In this document: positions 16,178-25,212 of the stretch, in pieces | Layout of the letters: each line of letters starts with the position of its first letter | Numbering within the stretch: position 1 is the first letter of the stretch | Origin: Bradyrhizobium sp. LTSP885 | Lineage (GTDB): Bacteria > Pseudomonadota > Alphaproteobacteria > Rhizobiales > Xanthobacteraceae | Assembly (NCBI RefSeq): GCF_000938305.1 | Contig: NZ_JYMT01000017.1 | Coordinates: 108,140 to 162,588, forward strand | Length of the DNA stretch: 54,449 nt | Reading direction: 5' to 3' | Program-made: the position numbers and the translations under genes | Notes under the pieces: generated by a model | The model's database searches: none | What the model was told of the DNA's origin: nothing | Seen by the model: only the letters and a program-made list of their open reading frames with translations

Positions 16178-17611
16178 TTACGACAACAACCGCATCAGTT
16201 TCTCCAGCCGCGCGATCTTCTTACCGTATGGCGGATAAAGATCGGCCAGCCGGTTGAAGCGCGAGCGATAGAACACCGGCTTCAGCTTGGTCAGCGTCCG
16301 AAAGCCCCATTCGCCGTGATAGGCGCCGGTGCCGGAGGCGCCGACGCCGCCCATCGGCTGGTGGGCCTGCGCGAAGTGGAACAGGCAGTCGTTGACGGTG
16401 ACGCCGCCCGACACCGTGCGCGCCAGCACCTCGTCGCGCGCGGCGTTGTCGGTGCCGAACCAGTACAGCGCGAGCGGGCGGTCGTGCCTGTTGATGTAGG
16501 CGATCGCATCAGGCGCATCGCGGTAGCCCATGATCGGCAACAGCGGTCCGAAGATCTCCTCCTGCATGACAGTCATGTCAGGCGTCGCATCGACGATGAT
16601 GGTCGGCGGAAACTTGCGCTTGCTCTTCCATTCGGGATCGTTCGGCGCGGCCGGCTGCAGGATGGTCGCGCCCTTGGCGGCGGCGTCGGCCACCAGACCC
16701 TCAAGTCGCGCGTAATGGCGGTCCGAGACGACAGAAGTGTAGTCGGGATTGGCCGGATCAGTGCCGAACATGTGCTGGATGTGGCCATTCAGCCGCATCG
16801 CGAAGGGCTGCACGGAGGCTTCCGGCACCAGCGCGTAGTCGGGCGCGATGCAGGTCTGGCCGGCATTGAGCAGCTTGCCGTAGGCGATGCGTTGGGCCGC
16901 CTCGTCGATGTCGGCGGAGCGGTCGATGATCGCCGGTGACTTGCCGCCGAGTTCGAGCGTCACCGGCGTCAAATTGCGCCCGGCGGCTTCCGCGACCAGC
17001 CGGCCGACGCGGGTCGAGCCGGTGAAGATCAGATGATCGAACGGCAGCGCGGCAAACGCCTTGGCGATGTCGTCGTCGATGTCGGTCACCATCAGCTCGG
17101 TGGCGTCGAACTTCCTGGAGATCGCCTCGGCCAGCAGCTCGGAGAACCGCGGCACCAGCTCGCTCGGCTTGATGATCGCGCGGTTGCCGGCCGCGATCGC
17201 GGCCACCGCGGGCGCCAGCGTGAGCTGCAGCGGATAGTTCCAGGGGGCGATGATCCCGACCACCCCGAGCGGCTGCGGGATCAGGCGATTCCGCCCGGGT
17301 GCGAATTGCACCGTGGTCGCAATCTTCTGCGGGGTCATCCAGCGCTTGAGGTGCTTGGCGGCGTGCTTGATCTCGCCGAGCACCAGCATGGTCTCGGCGA
17401 TCACGGTCTCGACGGTGCAGCGGTGGCCGAAATCGGCCGAGATCGCGGCCTCGAACCGCGTCTCGTTCTCGGTAACCGCGGCCCGCAGCCTTCTCAGCCG
17501 GTCGAGCCGCGCCTGCAATGTCGGCGCAGGCTCGCTTCGCGACAGCTCGATCTGGCGTTGGAAGGTATCTTCGAGCGCGTGCAGCCCGGGACTCTTCAAT
17601 GGCCGGTCCAT
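16178..17611 (-). CDS. Coniferyl-aldehyde-type NAD(P)+ aldehyde dehydrogenase
   Basis: A 477-residue ALDH. It shows the cofactor loop IFTGSTRVGRLV, the general-base glutamate in TLELGGKSPAI (about 241-251) and the nucleophilic cysteine in LNAGQTCIAPDYALV (about residue 279). The short N-terminus and the C-terminal GAYHGEWGFRTLTK and NRLADLYPPYGKK blocks match the coniferyl aldehyde dehydrogenase (CalB) subgroup rather than betaine aldehyde dehydrogenase. GGGGAGA precedes the ATG. It would oxidise aryl or long-chain aldehydes to acids, possibly those made by the GMC enzyme downstream. A role in lignin-derived aromatics is plausible but not shown. Confidence 0.9.
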   Translation of the reverse strand: MDRPLKSPGLHALEDTFQRQIELSRSEPAPTLQARLDRLRRLRAAVTENETRFEAAISADFGHRCTVETVIAETMLVLGEIKHAAKHLKRWMTPQKIATTVQFAPGRNRLIPQPLGVVGIIAPWNYPLQLTLAPAVAAIAAGNRAIIKPSELVPRFSELLAEAISRKFDATELMVTDIDDDIAKAFAALPFDHLIFTGSTRVGRLVAEAAGRNLTPVTLELGGKSPAIIDRSADIDEAAQRIAYGKLLNAGQTCIAPDYALVPEASVQPFAMRLNGHIQHMFGTDPANPDYTSVVSDRHYARLEGLVADAAAKGATILQPAAPNDPEWKSKRKFPPTIIVDATPDMTVMQEEIFGPLLPIMGYRDAPDAIAYINRHDRPLALYWFGTDNAARDEVLARTVSGGVTVNDCLFHFAQAHQPMGGVGASGTGAYHGEWGFRTLTKLKPVFYRSRFNRLADLYPPYGKKIARLEKLMRLLS

Positions 17612-17923
17612 GGCATCTCCCCTCGGATCGCGTTTCTTGGGCGTTTTGTTGCGGCCAAGCTCCGCTTTTGCGCGGTTTCTGGCAAGGCCCGGTTCCCGGC
17701 GGCAATTATGACAGGAAAAGCGGAGATTTCCGCGTCACAAAAACCTCAAAAAGGCGCTCGCGGGGCTTTCCAAACCGACCTCGCGTTGGTACATACCCCT
17801 CGCACCCGATGGCTTCGGCCCGGGTCGCCTTCTCAGGAAGCCCTCCGGACGGATCGATCGGCGCAATTAGGCGCGTTGGCCGACCGCCTCAGGCCCTCTT
17901 CTGCAAGGCACGCAACGGTTTAA
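17612..17923. other. Gene-free gap before the tRNA
   Basis: About 310 bases between the divergent aldehyde dehydrogenase and tRNA genes. It must hold both promoters, but I see no clear -35/-10 pair, operator palindrome or small coding frame. Confidence 0.5.
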
Positions 17924-18000
<77 letters not shown>

Positions 18001-18027
18001 AGCTCGGACCTTACCGGTTCCGATGAG

Positions 18028-18057
18028 AAAATGGCCCGCCTCACGCGGGCCATTTTT
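18028..18057 (+). terminator. Rho-independent terminator of the tRNA gene
   Basis: A stem of ATGGCCCGC with GCGGGCCAT and a CTCA loop (18031-18052), followed by five T residues (18053-18057), 28 bases after the tRNA. Confidence 0.85.
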
Positions 18058-18143
18058 CGTTTGGGGTGCGAGTCCCGACGTCACCGCGAGCCAGGCGGGC
18101 ATGCCAATTGAATGCATCGTCATCGCAATTCGAAAATTTGTCT

Positions 18144-18190
18144 TGAGCGACGCTCATTTTCGGTCTATTCATATTTGAGCAACGCTCAAA
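18144..18190. promoter_or_regulatory. Tandem TGAGC-N3-GCTCA operator-like palindromes
   Basis: TGAGCGACGCTCA (18144-18156) and TTTGAGCAACGCTCAAA (18174-18190) have centres 32 bp apart, about three helical turns. Their style is that of TetR-family operators. They lie 15-60 bases before the CREST-type gene starting at 18205. Confidence 0.65.
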
Positions 18191-18204
18191 ATACGGAGCT
18201 GAAA

Positions 18205-19053
18205 ATGCAACCCTCCTCCTGCCCGGACGTTTCGATCCGCCCCGGGCCTCCCATGAAGCCGTTGATCAAATATGTTCCGATGATCGTGACTGTCGGTGTC
18301 GCCGTGATACTGGCGGTGCACGGACGGATCGCGCAGCCGCTCCACTACAACGAATTCGCTGACGGGTCGGCCGTCTTCGGCATCCACCACGCAGCTGATG
18401 TCATTTCCAACACTGGCTTCGCTCTGGTCGCGATCTGGGGCTGGCTGACCCTCCGGCCGAGACGCGACAGCGATCAATTGCGCGCCGGATGGCCAGGCTA
18501 CAGGCTGTTTCTGATCGGACTGTTCCTGACCGCGTTCGGATCCGGCTTCTACCACCTCGCTCCCGACAATGCCCGCCTGATCTGGGACCGCCTGCCGATC
18601 GCCCTGGCTTGCGCCGGCCTGCTCGTCGGCGTCCGCGGCGACACGCGGCCCGGATTGAAGACCGAAATCGAAGCGACCGTTCTCGGGCTTTTCGCCGTCG
18701 CTGGTGTCGCGTGGTGGGCCTACACCGCGAGAGGCGGCGCGGACGACCTGCGACCATACCTCTTGTTGCAAGGACTCCCGCTCGTCCTCATCCCGTTGTG
18801 GCAGGCGATCTATCGCGCGCCGCGCGCCGATCGCATCGCCTTCGCCGGCGCGATGGTGCTCTACGTCGTGGCCAAGGTCTGCGAGGTGTTTGACCACGGG
18901 ATCGCTGATGCGCTCGGCTTCGTCAGCGGGCACACGTTGAAACATCTGATCGCCACGATGGCCACAGCCGCCGTCGTCTGGGGTTTGACCCGGCGATTCT
19001 CCGAACGCAGGGCTTGCATCGCGGTGTGTCCGGTGAAACTGGACCTGGGATAA
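18205..19053 (+). CDS. Ceramidase/CREST superfamily multi-pass membrane protein
   Basis: A 282-residue membrane protein with about seven hydrophobic segments. CREST-type metal-ligand motifs are recognisable: a serine/histidine cluster in GSGFYHLAPDNARLIWDRLP (SxxxH and aspartate, middle of the protein) and two C-terminal histidines in SGHTLKHLIAT. Alkaline ceramidases, PAQR receptors and related CREST hydrolases share this pattern. The start at 18205 has GGAG seven bases upstream; ATGs further upstream overlap the operator-like palindromes and are unlikely. The substrate could be a lipid amide, but this is inference. No lipid gene is adjacent. Confidence 0.75.
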   Translation: MQPSSCPDVSIRPGPPMKPLIKYVPMIVTVGVAVILAVHGRIAQPLHYNEFADGSAVFGIHHAADVISNTGFALVAIWGWLTLRPRRDSDQLRAGWPGYRLFLIGLFLTAFGSGFYHLAPDNARLIWDRLPIALACAGLLVGVRGDTRPGLKTEIEATVLGLFAVAGVAWWAYTARGGADDLRPYLLLQGLPLVLIPLWQAIYRAPRADRIAFAGAMVLYVVAKVCEVFDHGIADALGFVSGHTLKHLIATMATAAVVWGLTRRFSERRACIAVCPVKLDLG

Positions 19054-19108
19054 GCTTGCGCAAGATGCCCGGTTCTGGGATTGAGCAAAGGCTGAAGCAA
19101 AGCGCGGA

Positions 19109-19768
19109 TCATATCGCTCGTCCTGGGTTTCGATCCGCCAGGCCCGCCTCGCGCGCCCTTTCTTGCAGGAAAGCAATGAAGCCGCTTCGCACCTGCGGGT
19201 TGCCGGGGATGATGTGCCCGCCCGAATGGCGCAAGAACAGGGGAGTTTTGAAGACGCTCGCAAGCCGGTCGGAGCTGCTGCTTGGAACTATGACATCCGA
19301 CTCGCCGATGATATGAGCCGAGGGCAAACCGTATTCTGGTTCCCGTCGATATAGGTTCGCATGGCTGCCGTCGTTGCTGACAAATCCGCTCACCATCACG
19401 GCAAAATCGAACGAGATGCGGTCTTCCGCTTCACCATGATTTCGCAAGCCGACCAGCAGGGATGTGAGCGCTGCTCCCTGGCTGAAGCCGAACACACCGT
19501 CGAACGGCGGACTTTGCTGGAACAGCGAAATCAGCCACGTCTTCGTTTCCGGCCAGCCTTTGTATCGCATCGCAGGGTGTTCCGGGTCGTCGACGTCGCT
19601 TGAAACGGCATGCCACCAGCCGAAGTCTCCCGTTGCCAGTGATGGCGCGTCGACGCATACGAACTCCGCAAGCTGCTCCAAACCTTGCGTCAATGGCCGC
19701 ATTTGCCGCTGGAGTGCTTTTGCACTTCCGCGATATCCGTGGAGGCAGAGAATCCGAAGCTTGCGCAT
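19109..19768 (-). CDS. FSH1-type serine hydrolase
   Basis: A 219-residue alpha/beta hydrolase of the family of yeast FSH1 and human OVCA2. It has the N-terminal LCLHGYRGS, the nucleophile motif GFSQGA, an acid in GESDVIVPS and a histidine in HSGGHIIPG. The start at 19768 (MRKLRILCLHGY) gives the normal family length; the frame continues upstream only across the HxlR gene's end. It follows the HxlR regulator in the same direction with about 20 bases between, so the two are probably cotranscribed. Confidence 0.87.
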   Translation of the reverse strand: MRKLRILCLHGYRGSAKALQRQMRPLTQGLEQLAEFVCVDAPSLATGDFGWWHAVSSDVDDPEHPAMRYKGWPETKTWLISLFQQSPPFDGVFGFSQGAALTSLLVGLRNHGEAEDRISFDFAVMVSGFVSNDGSHANLYRREPEYGLPSAHIIGESDVIVPSSSSDRLASVFKTPLFLRHSGGHIIPGNPQVRSGFIAFLQERAREAGLADRNPGRAI

Positions 19769-19787
19769 TTGCGTCCAGGGACGTCGG

Positions 19788-20207
19788 TTATCGTGCCGCC
19801 CGAACGGCGACAACAGGCCGATGCTGCGGTTCGACATCCTTGACGACACCTGGATTTGTGAACCCCTGGGTTCGCTGAGCGAGATGGGCGTCACCCCAAA
19901 CCCACAGAGCGCGGATCACCGGCTCCAATGATTGTCCGTGGGGCGTCAGCGTGTATTCGACGCGGGGCGGGACTTCCGCAAAGATAGTTCGGCTGACGAG
20001 ACCGACCTCTTCGAGCTCACGGAGCTGCCGGGTCAACATGCGCTGCGTGATTCTCGACAGGCGGCGTCTCAACTCATTGAAGCGCAGTGTCCCCTTCAGG
20101 AGATGATAGAGAATGATGGCTTTCCATTTGCCGTCGATCAGATCCAGGGTTGCTTCCACGGGACAGCCCGCTGCGCAGTCGTACTTCTTCGCGAACAGGT
20201 CTTGCAT
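19788..20207 (-). CDS. HxlR family transcriptional regulator (copy 1)
   Basis: A 139-residue winged-helix regulator. The family signature [22 protein letters not shown] starts at residue 15, followed by [30 protein letters not shown] and the wing [11 protein letters not shown]11 and C15 near the N-terminus (CAAGC) could act as a redox switch, as known in HypR/YodB-type relatives. It heads the unit with the FSH1-type hydrolase and is divergent from the exported MRJP-like gene, so it may control either. Confidence 0.92.
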   Translation of the reverse strand: MQDLFAKKYDCAAGCPVEATLDLIDGKWKAIILYHLLKGTLRFNELRRRLSRITQRMLTRQLRELEEVGLVSRTIFAEVPPRVEYTLTPHGQSLEPVIRALWVWGDAHLAQRTQGFTNPGVVKDVEPQHRPVVAVRAAR

Positions 20208-20479
20208 GGTTCACTCCGTGATACCTAGTGCCAACGCTGTGCGTACTTGCTTGATCTAACTCTAGCGCGCTATCTCAGTCATGCAAAGCAGACACTCTTT
20301 GCTGCGGCCTCGATCGGCATCACTCGCGCGCGGTCGACGATGTGTGAAATGCCCAGCGTTCGATAATCAGGCTCTCTGCCTTCTCGCTTATTAAAACCAA
20401 GCCCCCGACGGAGCGACGACCGCGGCGGGCATAAAATCAACTCGTCGAACGTGGAAACCCTTCAACGAGGAAAACCGTA

Positions 20480-21601
20480 ATGCGTATCAACGTGCCCGCA
20501 CTTATTGTCGCGCTGGCGGCGGCGACCCCCGCTTTTTCGCAGCAACAACCCAGCACCGTGACTGCCGAGATATTTGCCAGGTTACCGCAATCCGTCGGCA
20601 ACGTCGCATTCACGCCCGACAATCAGGTGATTTTCAGTCATCACCCCTTTTACAGTCCCGACGTGCGCGTGGCGCGGCTGACGTCGGGAACGACCTTCGA
20701 GCCGTTCCCAAATGCGGATTGGAATACGCCACGAGAAGGCAATGATCAGTATCTGGACAACGTTTTGGGGTTGCGGTCCGACGAGAATGGCGTCGTCTGG
20801 ATCATCGATATGGGCTTCCGCACCCACATCACGCCGAAACTCGTCGGTTGGAATACGCATGCGAACAGGCTTGAGCGCATTTACTATATGCCTCAGCCTG
20901 TGACGCTGTCCGGATCGCAGCCGCAAGACATCGTCATCGACCACAAGAACCACAAGTTCTACATCGCCGACGAAGATATCGGACCAGGCGGTGACGGTTC
21001 ACAGGCCGCGATCATCGTGATCGACATGGACACCGGACGCGCCCGGCGCGTTCTCCAGGGCGACAAGTCGACTATTCCAGAGAACGTTCCGATCACCGTC
21101 GACGGCAGCGACCTGACGGTTCCCGGCAAGGACGGAAAGCCAGTGATCATCAAGGTCGGTTGTGACGGAATCACCATGGATGCAAAGGCCGAATGGCTTT
21201 ACTACGCGCCGCTGAGCGGCCGCAGTCTCTATCGGATCCGGGTCGCCGATTTGAACGATGAAAGCCTTTCGAATACCCAACTGAGCGCAAAAGTGGAGCG
21301 TTACTCGGACAAGCCGAACAACGGAGGGCTGTCGATCGACTTCGCCGGAAATATCTATCTGACGGCGGTCGAGACCAAATCGATCGGTGTGATCACGCCG
21401 GATCGCAAATATCGCACGCTCACCAGCGACCCCGAAATGGTGTGGCCCGACGGCATTTCATATTCGCCGGACGGCTACATGTACGTATCGGCATCGCAGG
21501 TTTCCGCTGCCGCAATGTTCCACCGCGGAAAGGCCGAGAACAAGACGCCGTATTTGATCTATCGATTCAAACCATTGGCGGCGGGGATCGTCTCTCGCTG
21601 A
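20480..21601 (+). CDS. Exported major royal jelly / yellow family protein
   Basis: A 373-residue beta-propeller protein with a signal peptide (MRINVPALIVALAAATPAFS-Q). Recognisable blades include WIIDMGFR, SQPQDIVIDHKNHKFYIADE, GCDGITMDAKAEWLYYAPLSGRSLYRI and DKPNNGGLSIDFAGNIYLT, typical of bacterial MRJP/yellow homologues and SMP-30-like propellers. The exact activity is unknown; lactonase or ligand-binding roles are proposed for relatives. GAGGAAAA precedes the ATG. It is divergent from the HxlR gene across about 270 bases, where no strong operator palindrome is evident. Confidence 0.88.
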   Translation: MRINVPALIVALAAATPAFSQQQPSTVTAEIFARLPQSVGNVAFTPDNQVIFSHHPFYSPDVRVARLTSGTTFEPFPNADWNTPREGNDQYLDNVLGLRSDENGVVWIIDMGFRTHITPKLVGWNTHANRLERIYYMPQPVTLSGSQPQDIVIDHKNHKFYIADEDIGPGGDGSQAAIIVIDMDTGRARRVLQGDKSTIPENVPITVDGSDLTVPGKDGKPVIIKVGCDGITMDAKAEWLYYAPLSGRSLYRIRVADLNDESLSNTQLSAKVERYSDKPNNGGLSIDFAGNIYLTAVETKSIGVITPDRKYRTLTSDPEMVWPDGISYSPDGYMYVSASQVSAAAMFHRGKAENKTPYLIYRFKPLAAGIVSR

Positions 21602-21691
21602 CGCCGACAGCATGTCGGGCGCGGCACGCATGGTTCTATCCTGCTGCCGCGCTGGAAACTTGCGTTGTGGAACAACGACGGCTGCGGCCAG

Positions 21692-22321
21692 TCAGCCTTT
21701 TGTGCCGCGGGTGAGGCCCGCCAGAACCGTGTCGACCATCATCGTGAGGCGTGCGCGATACGGCTGCTCCGCATCATCTCCGGTATAAAGCGTGCCCTTG
21801 CCGGCAGCGAGAAACATGTCGGCAGCCTCGTCCCGGGCTATTCCCGCCTCGCCGAGCAGGACGCCGAGCAATGAGCGGATGCGCAGGTCGAGCGCATCGA
21901 ACGCGGCTGCGGAGAGGGCTTCCTTCGATGCCGTCAATTCGGCGATATGCGGCGATTGCGCGACGAGCCGATGGGTTGCTCCGATATAGCGATCGAGTAT
22001 TCCAACCAGCCGGGTGGTCAGCGACGTCGTTTCAAGCGCGATGCGTTGGACATCCGCGAGCGTGCTTGCGCACAGCCGGTCGGCGATCGCCGCAAACAGC
22101 TCGGCCTTGGATTTGAAGGAAAGATAGACGGTCCCTTTGGCGATACCGGCCTCTCGCGCCACCTCATCGATGGAGGTTCGCTTGACGCCATAGCGCACGA
22201 ACAGGCTTTGCGCGGCATCGAGAATCCGGTCGCGCTTGTCGGTCCCGTCGATCGCCACGTCAGGCTGCGGTTGGGAATGATTTGCGGGGACCGACGAGAA
22301 TTTCGGAGACGCTGACATCAT
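21692..22321 (-). CDS. TetR family transcriptional regulator
   Basis: Up to 209 residues. The HTH domain spans about 28-75 (DRILDAAQSLFVRYGVKRTSIDEVAREAGIAKGTVYLSF in sections). The C-terminal domain has the YIGATHRLVAQSPHIAELTASKEA stretch of rhizobial TetRs. The ATG start at 22321 overlaps the preceding SDR gene by 62 bases; a GTG near 22258, just after the SDR stop, is a good alternative and keeps the whole HTH. It is cotranscribed with the SDR and may repress it. Confidence 0.87.
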   Translation of the reverse strand: MMSASPKFSSVPANHSQPQPDVAIDGTDKRDRILDAAQSLFVRYGVKRTSIDEVAREAGIAKGTVYLSFKSKAELFAAIADRLCASTLADVQRIALETTSLTTRLVGILDRYIGATHRLVAQSPHIAELTASKEALSAAAFDALDLRIRSLLGVLLGEAGIARDEAADMFLAAGKGTLYTGDDAEQPYRARLTMMVDTVLAGLTRGTKG

Positions 22322-23078
22322 GGGGTTGTGTTACCGCGTAGAGAACCGCTCGGGCAATATCCATTGGCGAGGCGAAAATGGCCGACGCACGCGCTCTCAA
22401 CTCCTCGAGTACGTCGTCCGCCAGGACGTCGCCGGCTTGGAACGCCGTGGAGATGCCGACCGATTTGAGCATGCCGCTGACGAATTCGGGCGAATGGTGC
22501 CGCCCGAAATTGGTAGCGACTGCTCCCGGCATGATGGTCACCGCGCGTATCGGCTCGTTCTCGAGTTCGGCGCGCAGGACCTTGCAGATGGAGTTGACGG
22601 CGGCCTTGGTCGCTCCGTAGACGTGATGGCCTTCACCCTGGCCGGCATAAGACGAGATCGTGACAACATGGCCGGTGCCTCCGGTTTCGCGCATGATGCG
22701 GATGGCGGCCTGACTGCCGACCAGTACGGCAATGACGTTGGTCTCGAACATGGCCCGCCAGTCCGCCAGTTTGCCATCGGCGATGGTGCCCGGATGGTGG
22801 ACCCCCGCGGCGTTGACGATGATATCGAGCCGTCCGGTCTGTTGGGCTGCTTCTGCAACGAAGGTTTGCAGCGCGTCGTAGTCGTGCAGGTCGAATGCGC
22901 CAACGGTTGCCCGTCCGCCCCCGTCTTCGATAGACCGCGCCACTTCCTTGAGCCGCTCGATACTGCGTCCCGCGATGAAGACGTGGCTTCCTTCGTCGGC
23001 AAGGAGGCGCGCCGTTGCCTTGCCGATACCGGAAGAAGCGCCTGTAACGACGGCAGTTTTGCCTTGAAGCGCAGCCAT
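22260..23078 (-). CDS. SDR family oxidoreductase
   Basis: A 272-residue classical SDR. It has TGASSGIG, NAAG in IVNAAGVHH, the catalytic serine in TISSYAG and YGATK as the active-site YxxxK. The start at 23078 (MAALQGK) has GGAG seven bases upstream; an ATG 15 bases earlier is less likely. Its substrate cannot be read. It is followed by an overlapping TetR gene, and a putative operator lies just upstream. Confidence 0.9.
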   Translation of the reverse strand: MAALQGKTAVVTGASSGIGKATARLLADEGSHVFIAGRSIERLKEVARSIEDGGGRATVGAFDLHDYDALQTFVAEAAQQTGRLDIIVNAAGVHHPGTIADGKLADWRAMFETNVIAVLVGSQAAIRIMRETGGTGHVVTISSYAGQGEGHHVYGATKAAVNSICKVLRAELENEPIRAVTIMPGAVATNFGRHHSPEFVSGMLKSVGISTAFQAGDVLADDVLEELRARASAIFASPMDIARAVLYAVTQPHDVSVSEILVGPRKSFPTAA

Positions 23079-23100
23079 GTAGGACTCCGTCATATCATAG

Positions 23101-23137
23101 AAATGACCAATACACCAATCCGGTCATTTGGTCAAAT
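23101..23137. promoter_or_regulatory. Putative TetR operator upstream of the SDR-TetR unit
   Basis: AAATGACC (23101-23108) and GGTCATTT (23122-23129) form an 8-bp inverted repeat with 13 bases between. A further TTGGTCAAAT overlaps the right arm. It lies about 20 bases before the SDR start and is the only strong symmetry there. Confidence 0.6.
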
Positions 23138-23260
23138 TATTCTCAAGCGTCCTTTCGCGGCATTTCCCTGTTTGGCGATGTCGGGGAAGCGTACGAGGTT
23201 ATTTTGGGTCGATGCCCCGCAAATTCGACCATGCCGGCTGGCTTGCATAAGTTTTGATGT

Positions 23261-24547
23261 GTGGACCCCGAGGAGCGATATTTGAGCGAGGCCGTATCTT
23301 CTGCGCTGATCGTCGAGGGCCAGAATGTCGTGGTCGCCGAGATCGTCGAGTGCGCGATCGAGCAGCGGCCCGCTCACGACACGATCGGATCGATCCTCGA
23401 ATGGCTCACTGGCGGCGCCCGGCGGAGCAGCTCTTTCGCAAGGACGATCGATGAATTGTCATGGCGGCTTGTAGCAGCGGGAATCCCCTTACTGCGCGTC
23501 AATCTGCGTGGCGGCACGTTGCATCCGCAATTTCTCGGCTCCGTCTACGTCTGGTGGCGTACCAGCGCGCAGACCCAGGAGATCATGATTACGCATGAGG
23601 TCGCCGACCTGATACCGCCTGCGCAGAACCCGGTCATGCGCGTGCGAAACGGCGAAATCCTACGGCGCCGGCTGGAGGGGCCGGAAGCGCGACTAGACTT
23701 TTCCATCCTGCACGATCTGAAGGCGCGCGGCGCCACTGATTATTTTGCGCTTCCCGTCGGCGGTGCGTTTGGACCACAAGCCTATATGGCGGTCTATGTC
23801 ACCGACCGGCCCGGGGGATTCGTGGAGCAGGAAATCGCAGACCTGTCGGCGGTGTCGGACCGGCTGTCGATCGCAGCCGACATGAACAGCCAGAGGCAGA
23901 TCGCGGAAAATGTCCTCAAGGCCTATCTGGGTCCGCAGACCGGACGGAAGGTACTGGCCGGTCAAATCCGGCGCGGCAGTGGGGAAGCAATCGCGGCCGT
24001 GCTTTGGTCGTCGGACCTGCGCCGCTTCACGCAGATGTCCGATCAACTCTCCGGCGAGAGCGTCATCGGCATGCTCAACGATCTCTTCGACTTGCAGGCG
24101 AAGGCGATCGTGCGGCATGGCGGAGAGATCCTGAAATTCATCGGCGACGGACTGCTTGCGATCTTTCCGGTGGTCAACCCGGGAGAAGCCGCCCGTACCG
24201 CCCGTAACGCGCTCGCGGCGGCGCAGGAGGCCCAGGCTGCGCTCGGCGTCCTGCGGTCGCAGGCGTCCGAGCGCGCTGAATCGCCGCTCGAAATCGTCAT
24301 CGCGCTTCACTATGGCACCGTCATCTACGGCAATATCGGAGCGGCCGATCGCCTCGACTTCACGGTGATCGGCCCAGCCGTCAATCTGGTCAGCCGCATC
24401 GAAGCCATCGCCAAGTCGCTCGATCTGCCGCTGATCGTCAGCGATGATTTCGCAAGCGTCTATGGCGGAACACTAACGTCGCTCGGGTTTCATCAGCTGC
24501 GCGGCCTCGATCGGCAGCACGAACTCTTCGCACCGCCAGGCGCTTAG
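23261..24547 (+). CDS. Class III adenylate cyclase
   Basis: A 428-residue protein with an N-terminal regulatory half (residues 1-235) of the type common in rhizobial cyclases, and a C-terminal class III catalytic domain (about 240-420). The first metal aspartate is in LWSSDLRRFT and the second in FIGDGLLAIF. The lysine in EILKFIGDG favours ATP over GTP. The transition-state asparagine and arginine are in AVNLVSRIE. All catalytic residues appear present, so it should make cAMP. No transmembrane segment is visible. The GTG start at 23261 is one option; an ATG in another frame at 23254 is not used. Rhizobia carry many such cyclases. Confidence 0.9.
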   Translation: MDPEERYLSEAVSSALIVEGQNVVVAEIVECAIEQRPAHDTIGSILEWLTGGARRSSSFARTIDELSWRLVAAGIPLLRVNLRGGTLHPQFLGSVYVWWRTSAQTQEIMITHEVADLIPPAQNPVMRVRNGEILRRRLEGPEARLDFSILHDLKARGATDYFALPVGGAFGPQAYMAVYVTDRPGGFVEQEIADLSAVSDRLSIAADMNSQRQIAENVLKAYLGPQTGRKVLAGQIRRGSGEAIAAVLWSSDLRRFTQMSDQLSGESVIGMLNDLFDLQAKAIVRHGGEILKFIGDGLLAIFPVVNPGEAARTARNALAAAQEAQAALGVLRSQASERAESPLEIVIALHYGTVIYGNIGAADRLDFTVIGPAVNLVSRIEAIAKSLDLPLIVSDDFASVYGGTLTSLGFHQLRGLDRQHELFAPPGA

Positions 24548-24633
24548 TTACGAACCAGCCCGCGCGCGCTCCGCTGATCGGCGTCGTCATGATCGACGTC
24601 AGTGCGTCCGATGATCAAACCCGTCCGACGCGA

Positions 24634-25065
24634 TCAGCGCTGGACGGTCTGCGCGGACGGACGCCCCGTTGGCCGGTAGGCCTCGCCACCGCCGCCATTC
24701 CGGGCGCTTCGCTGCGGCTCCGGCGGCCGCCACGTCACGCCCTGTTCGGCGAGCAGATGGTTGCCCCATTCGGCCAGCGGCGTCAGCAGCACAACCAGCT
24801 CGCGCCCTTTGTCCGTCAGTGCGTAGATCGATCGCTCGGCCGACATCTTGCGGTATTGGACGGCGCCGTCGGCGATCAGGTCTCGCAGCAGGCTGGACAA
24901 CACCTGTTGACGAACGCCGGCAATTGAATTGCGCAACTCGCCGAAGCTGAACTCGTCCAGCGACAGGAGATGGAGCACCCGAACCTTCCACTTGCCCGAG
25001 ACGATCTTGAGCACCGTCTCGACCGGGCACGGATCCGGGGCAGGGCGCTTGCGCTGGTAGGCCAT
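24634..25065 (-). CDS. HxlR family transcriptional regulator (copy 2)
   Basis: A 143-residue winged-helix protein with the HxlR signature CPVETVLKIVSGKWKVRVLHLL from residue 13. It has only one N-terminal cysteine (C13), unlike the copy at 19788, and an extended arginine/glycine-rich C-terminus. It is divergent from the small membrane protein and amidohydrolase genes, which it may regulate through the palindrome at 25099-25122. Confidence 0.9.
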   Translation of the reverse strand: MAYQRKRPAPDPCPVETVLKIVSGKWKVRVLHLLSLDEFSFGELRNSIAGVRQQVLSSLLRDLIADGAVQYRKMSAERSIYALTDKGRELVVLLTPLAEWGNHLLAEQGVTWRPPEPQRSARNGGGGEAYRPTGRPSAQTVQR

Positions 25066-25098
25066 GGTTTTCCTCGGTCAGAAATTAATGTGTCTGGC

Positions 25099-25122
25099 TG
25101 GTCCACACTTGATGTGGGACCA
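25099..25122. promoter_or_regulatory. Inverted repeat between HxlR and the membrane protein gene
   Basis: TGGTCCACA and TGTGGGACCA form imperfect arms around CTTGA. The site is about 35 bases before the HxlR start at 25065 and 90 before the gene at 25213. It is a candidate HxlR operator. Confidence 0.55.
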
Positions 25123-25212
25123 TGAAATATCAGGCGCGGCGGCAACAGCCCGCCAATGCTGATACGTGTGTCTTGCAAGGTCTTTCATGCAACGTCTGTC
25201 TTGGGTGCCTCG

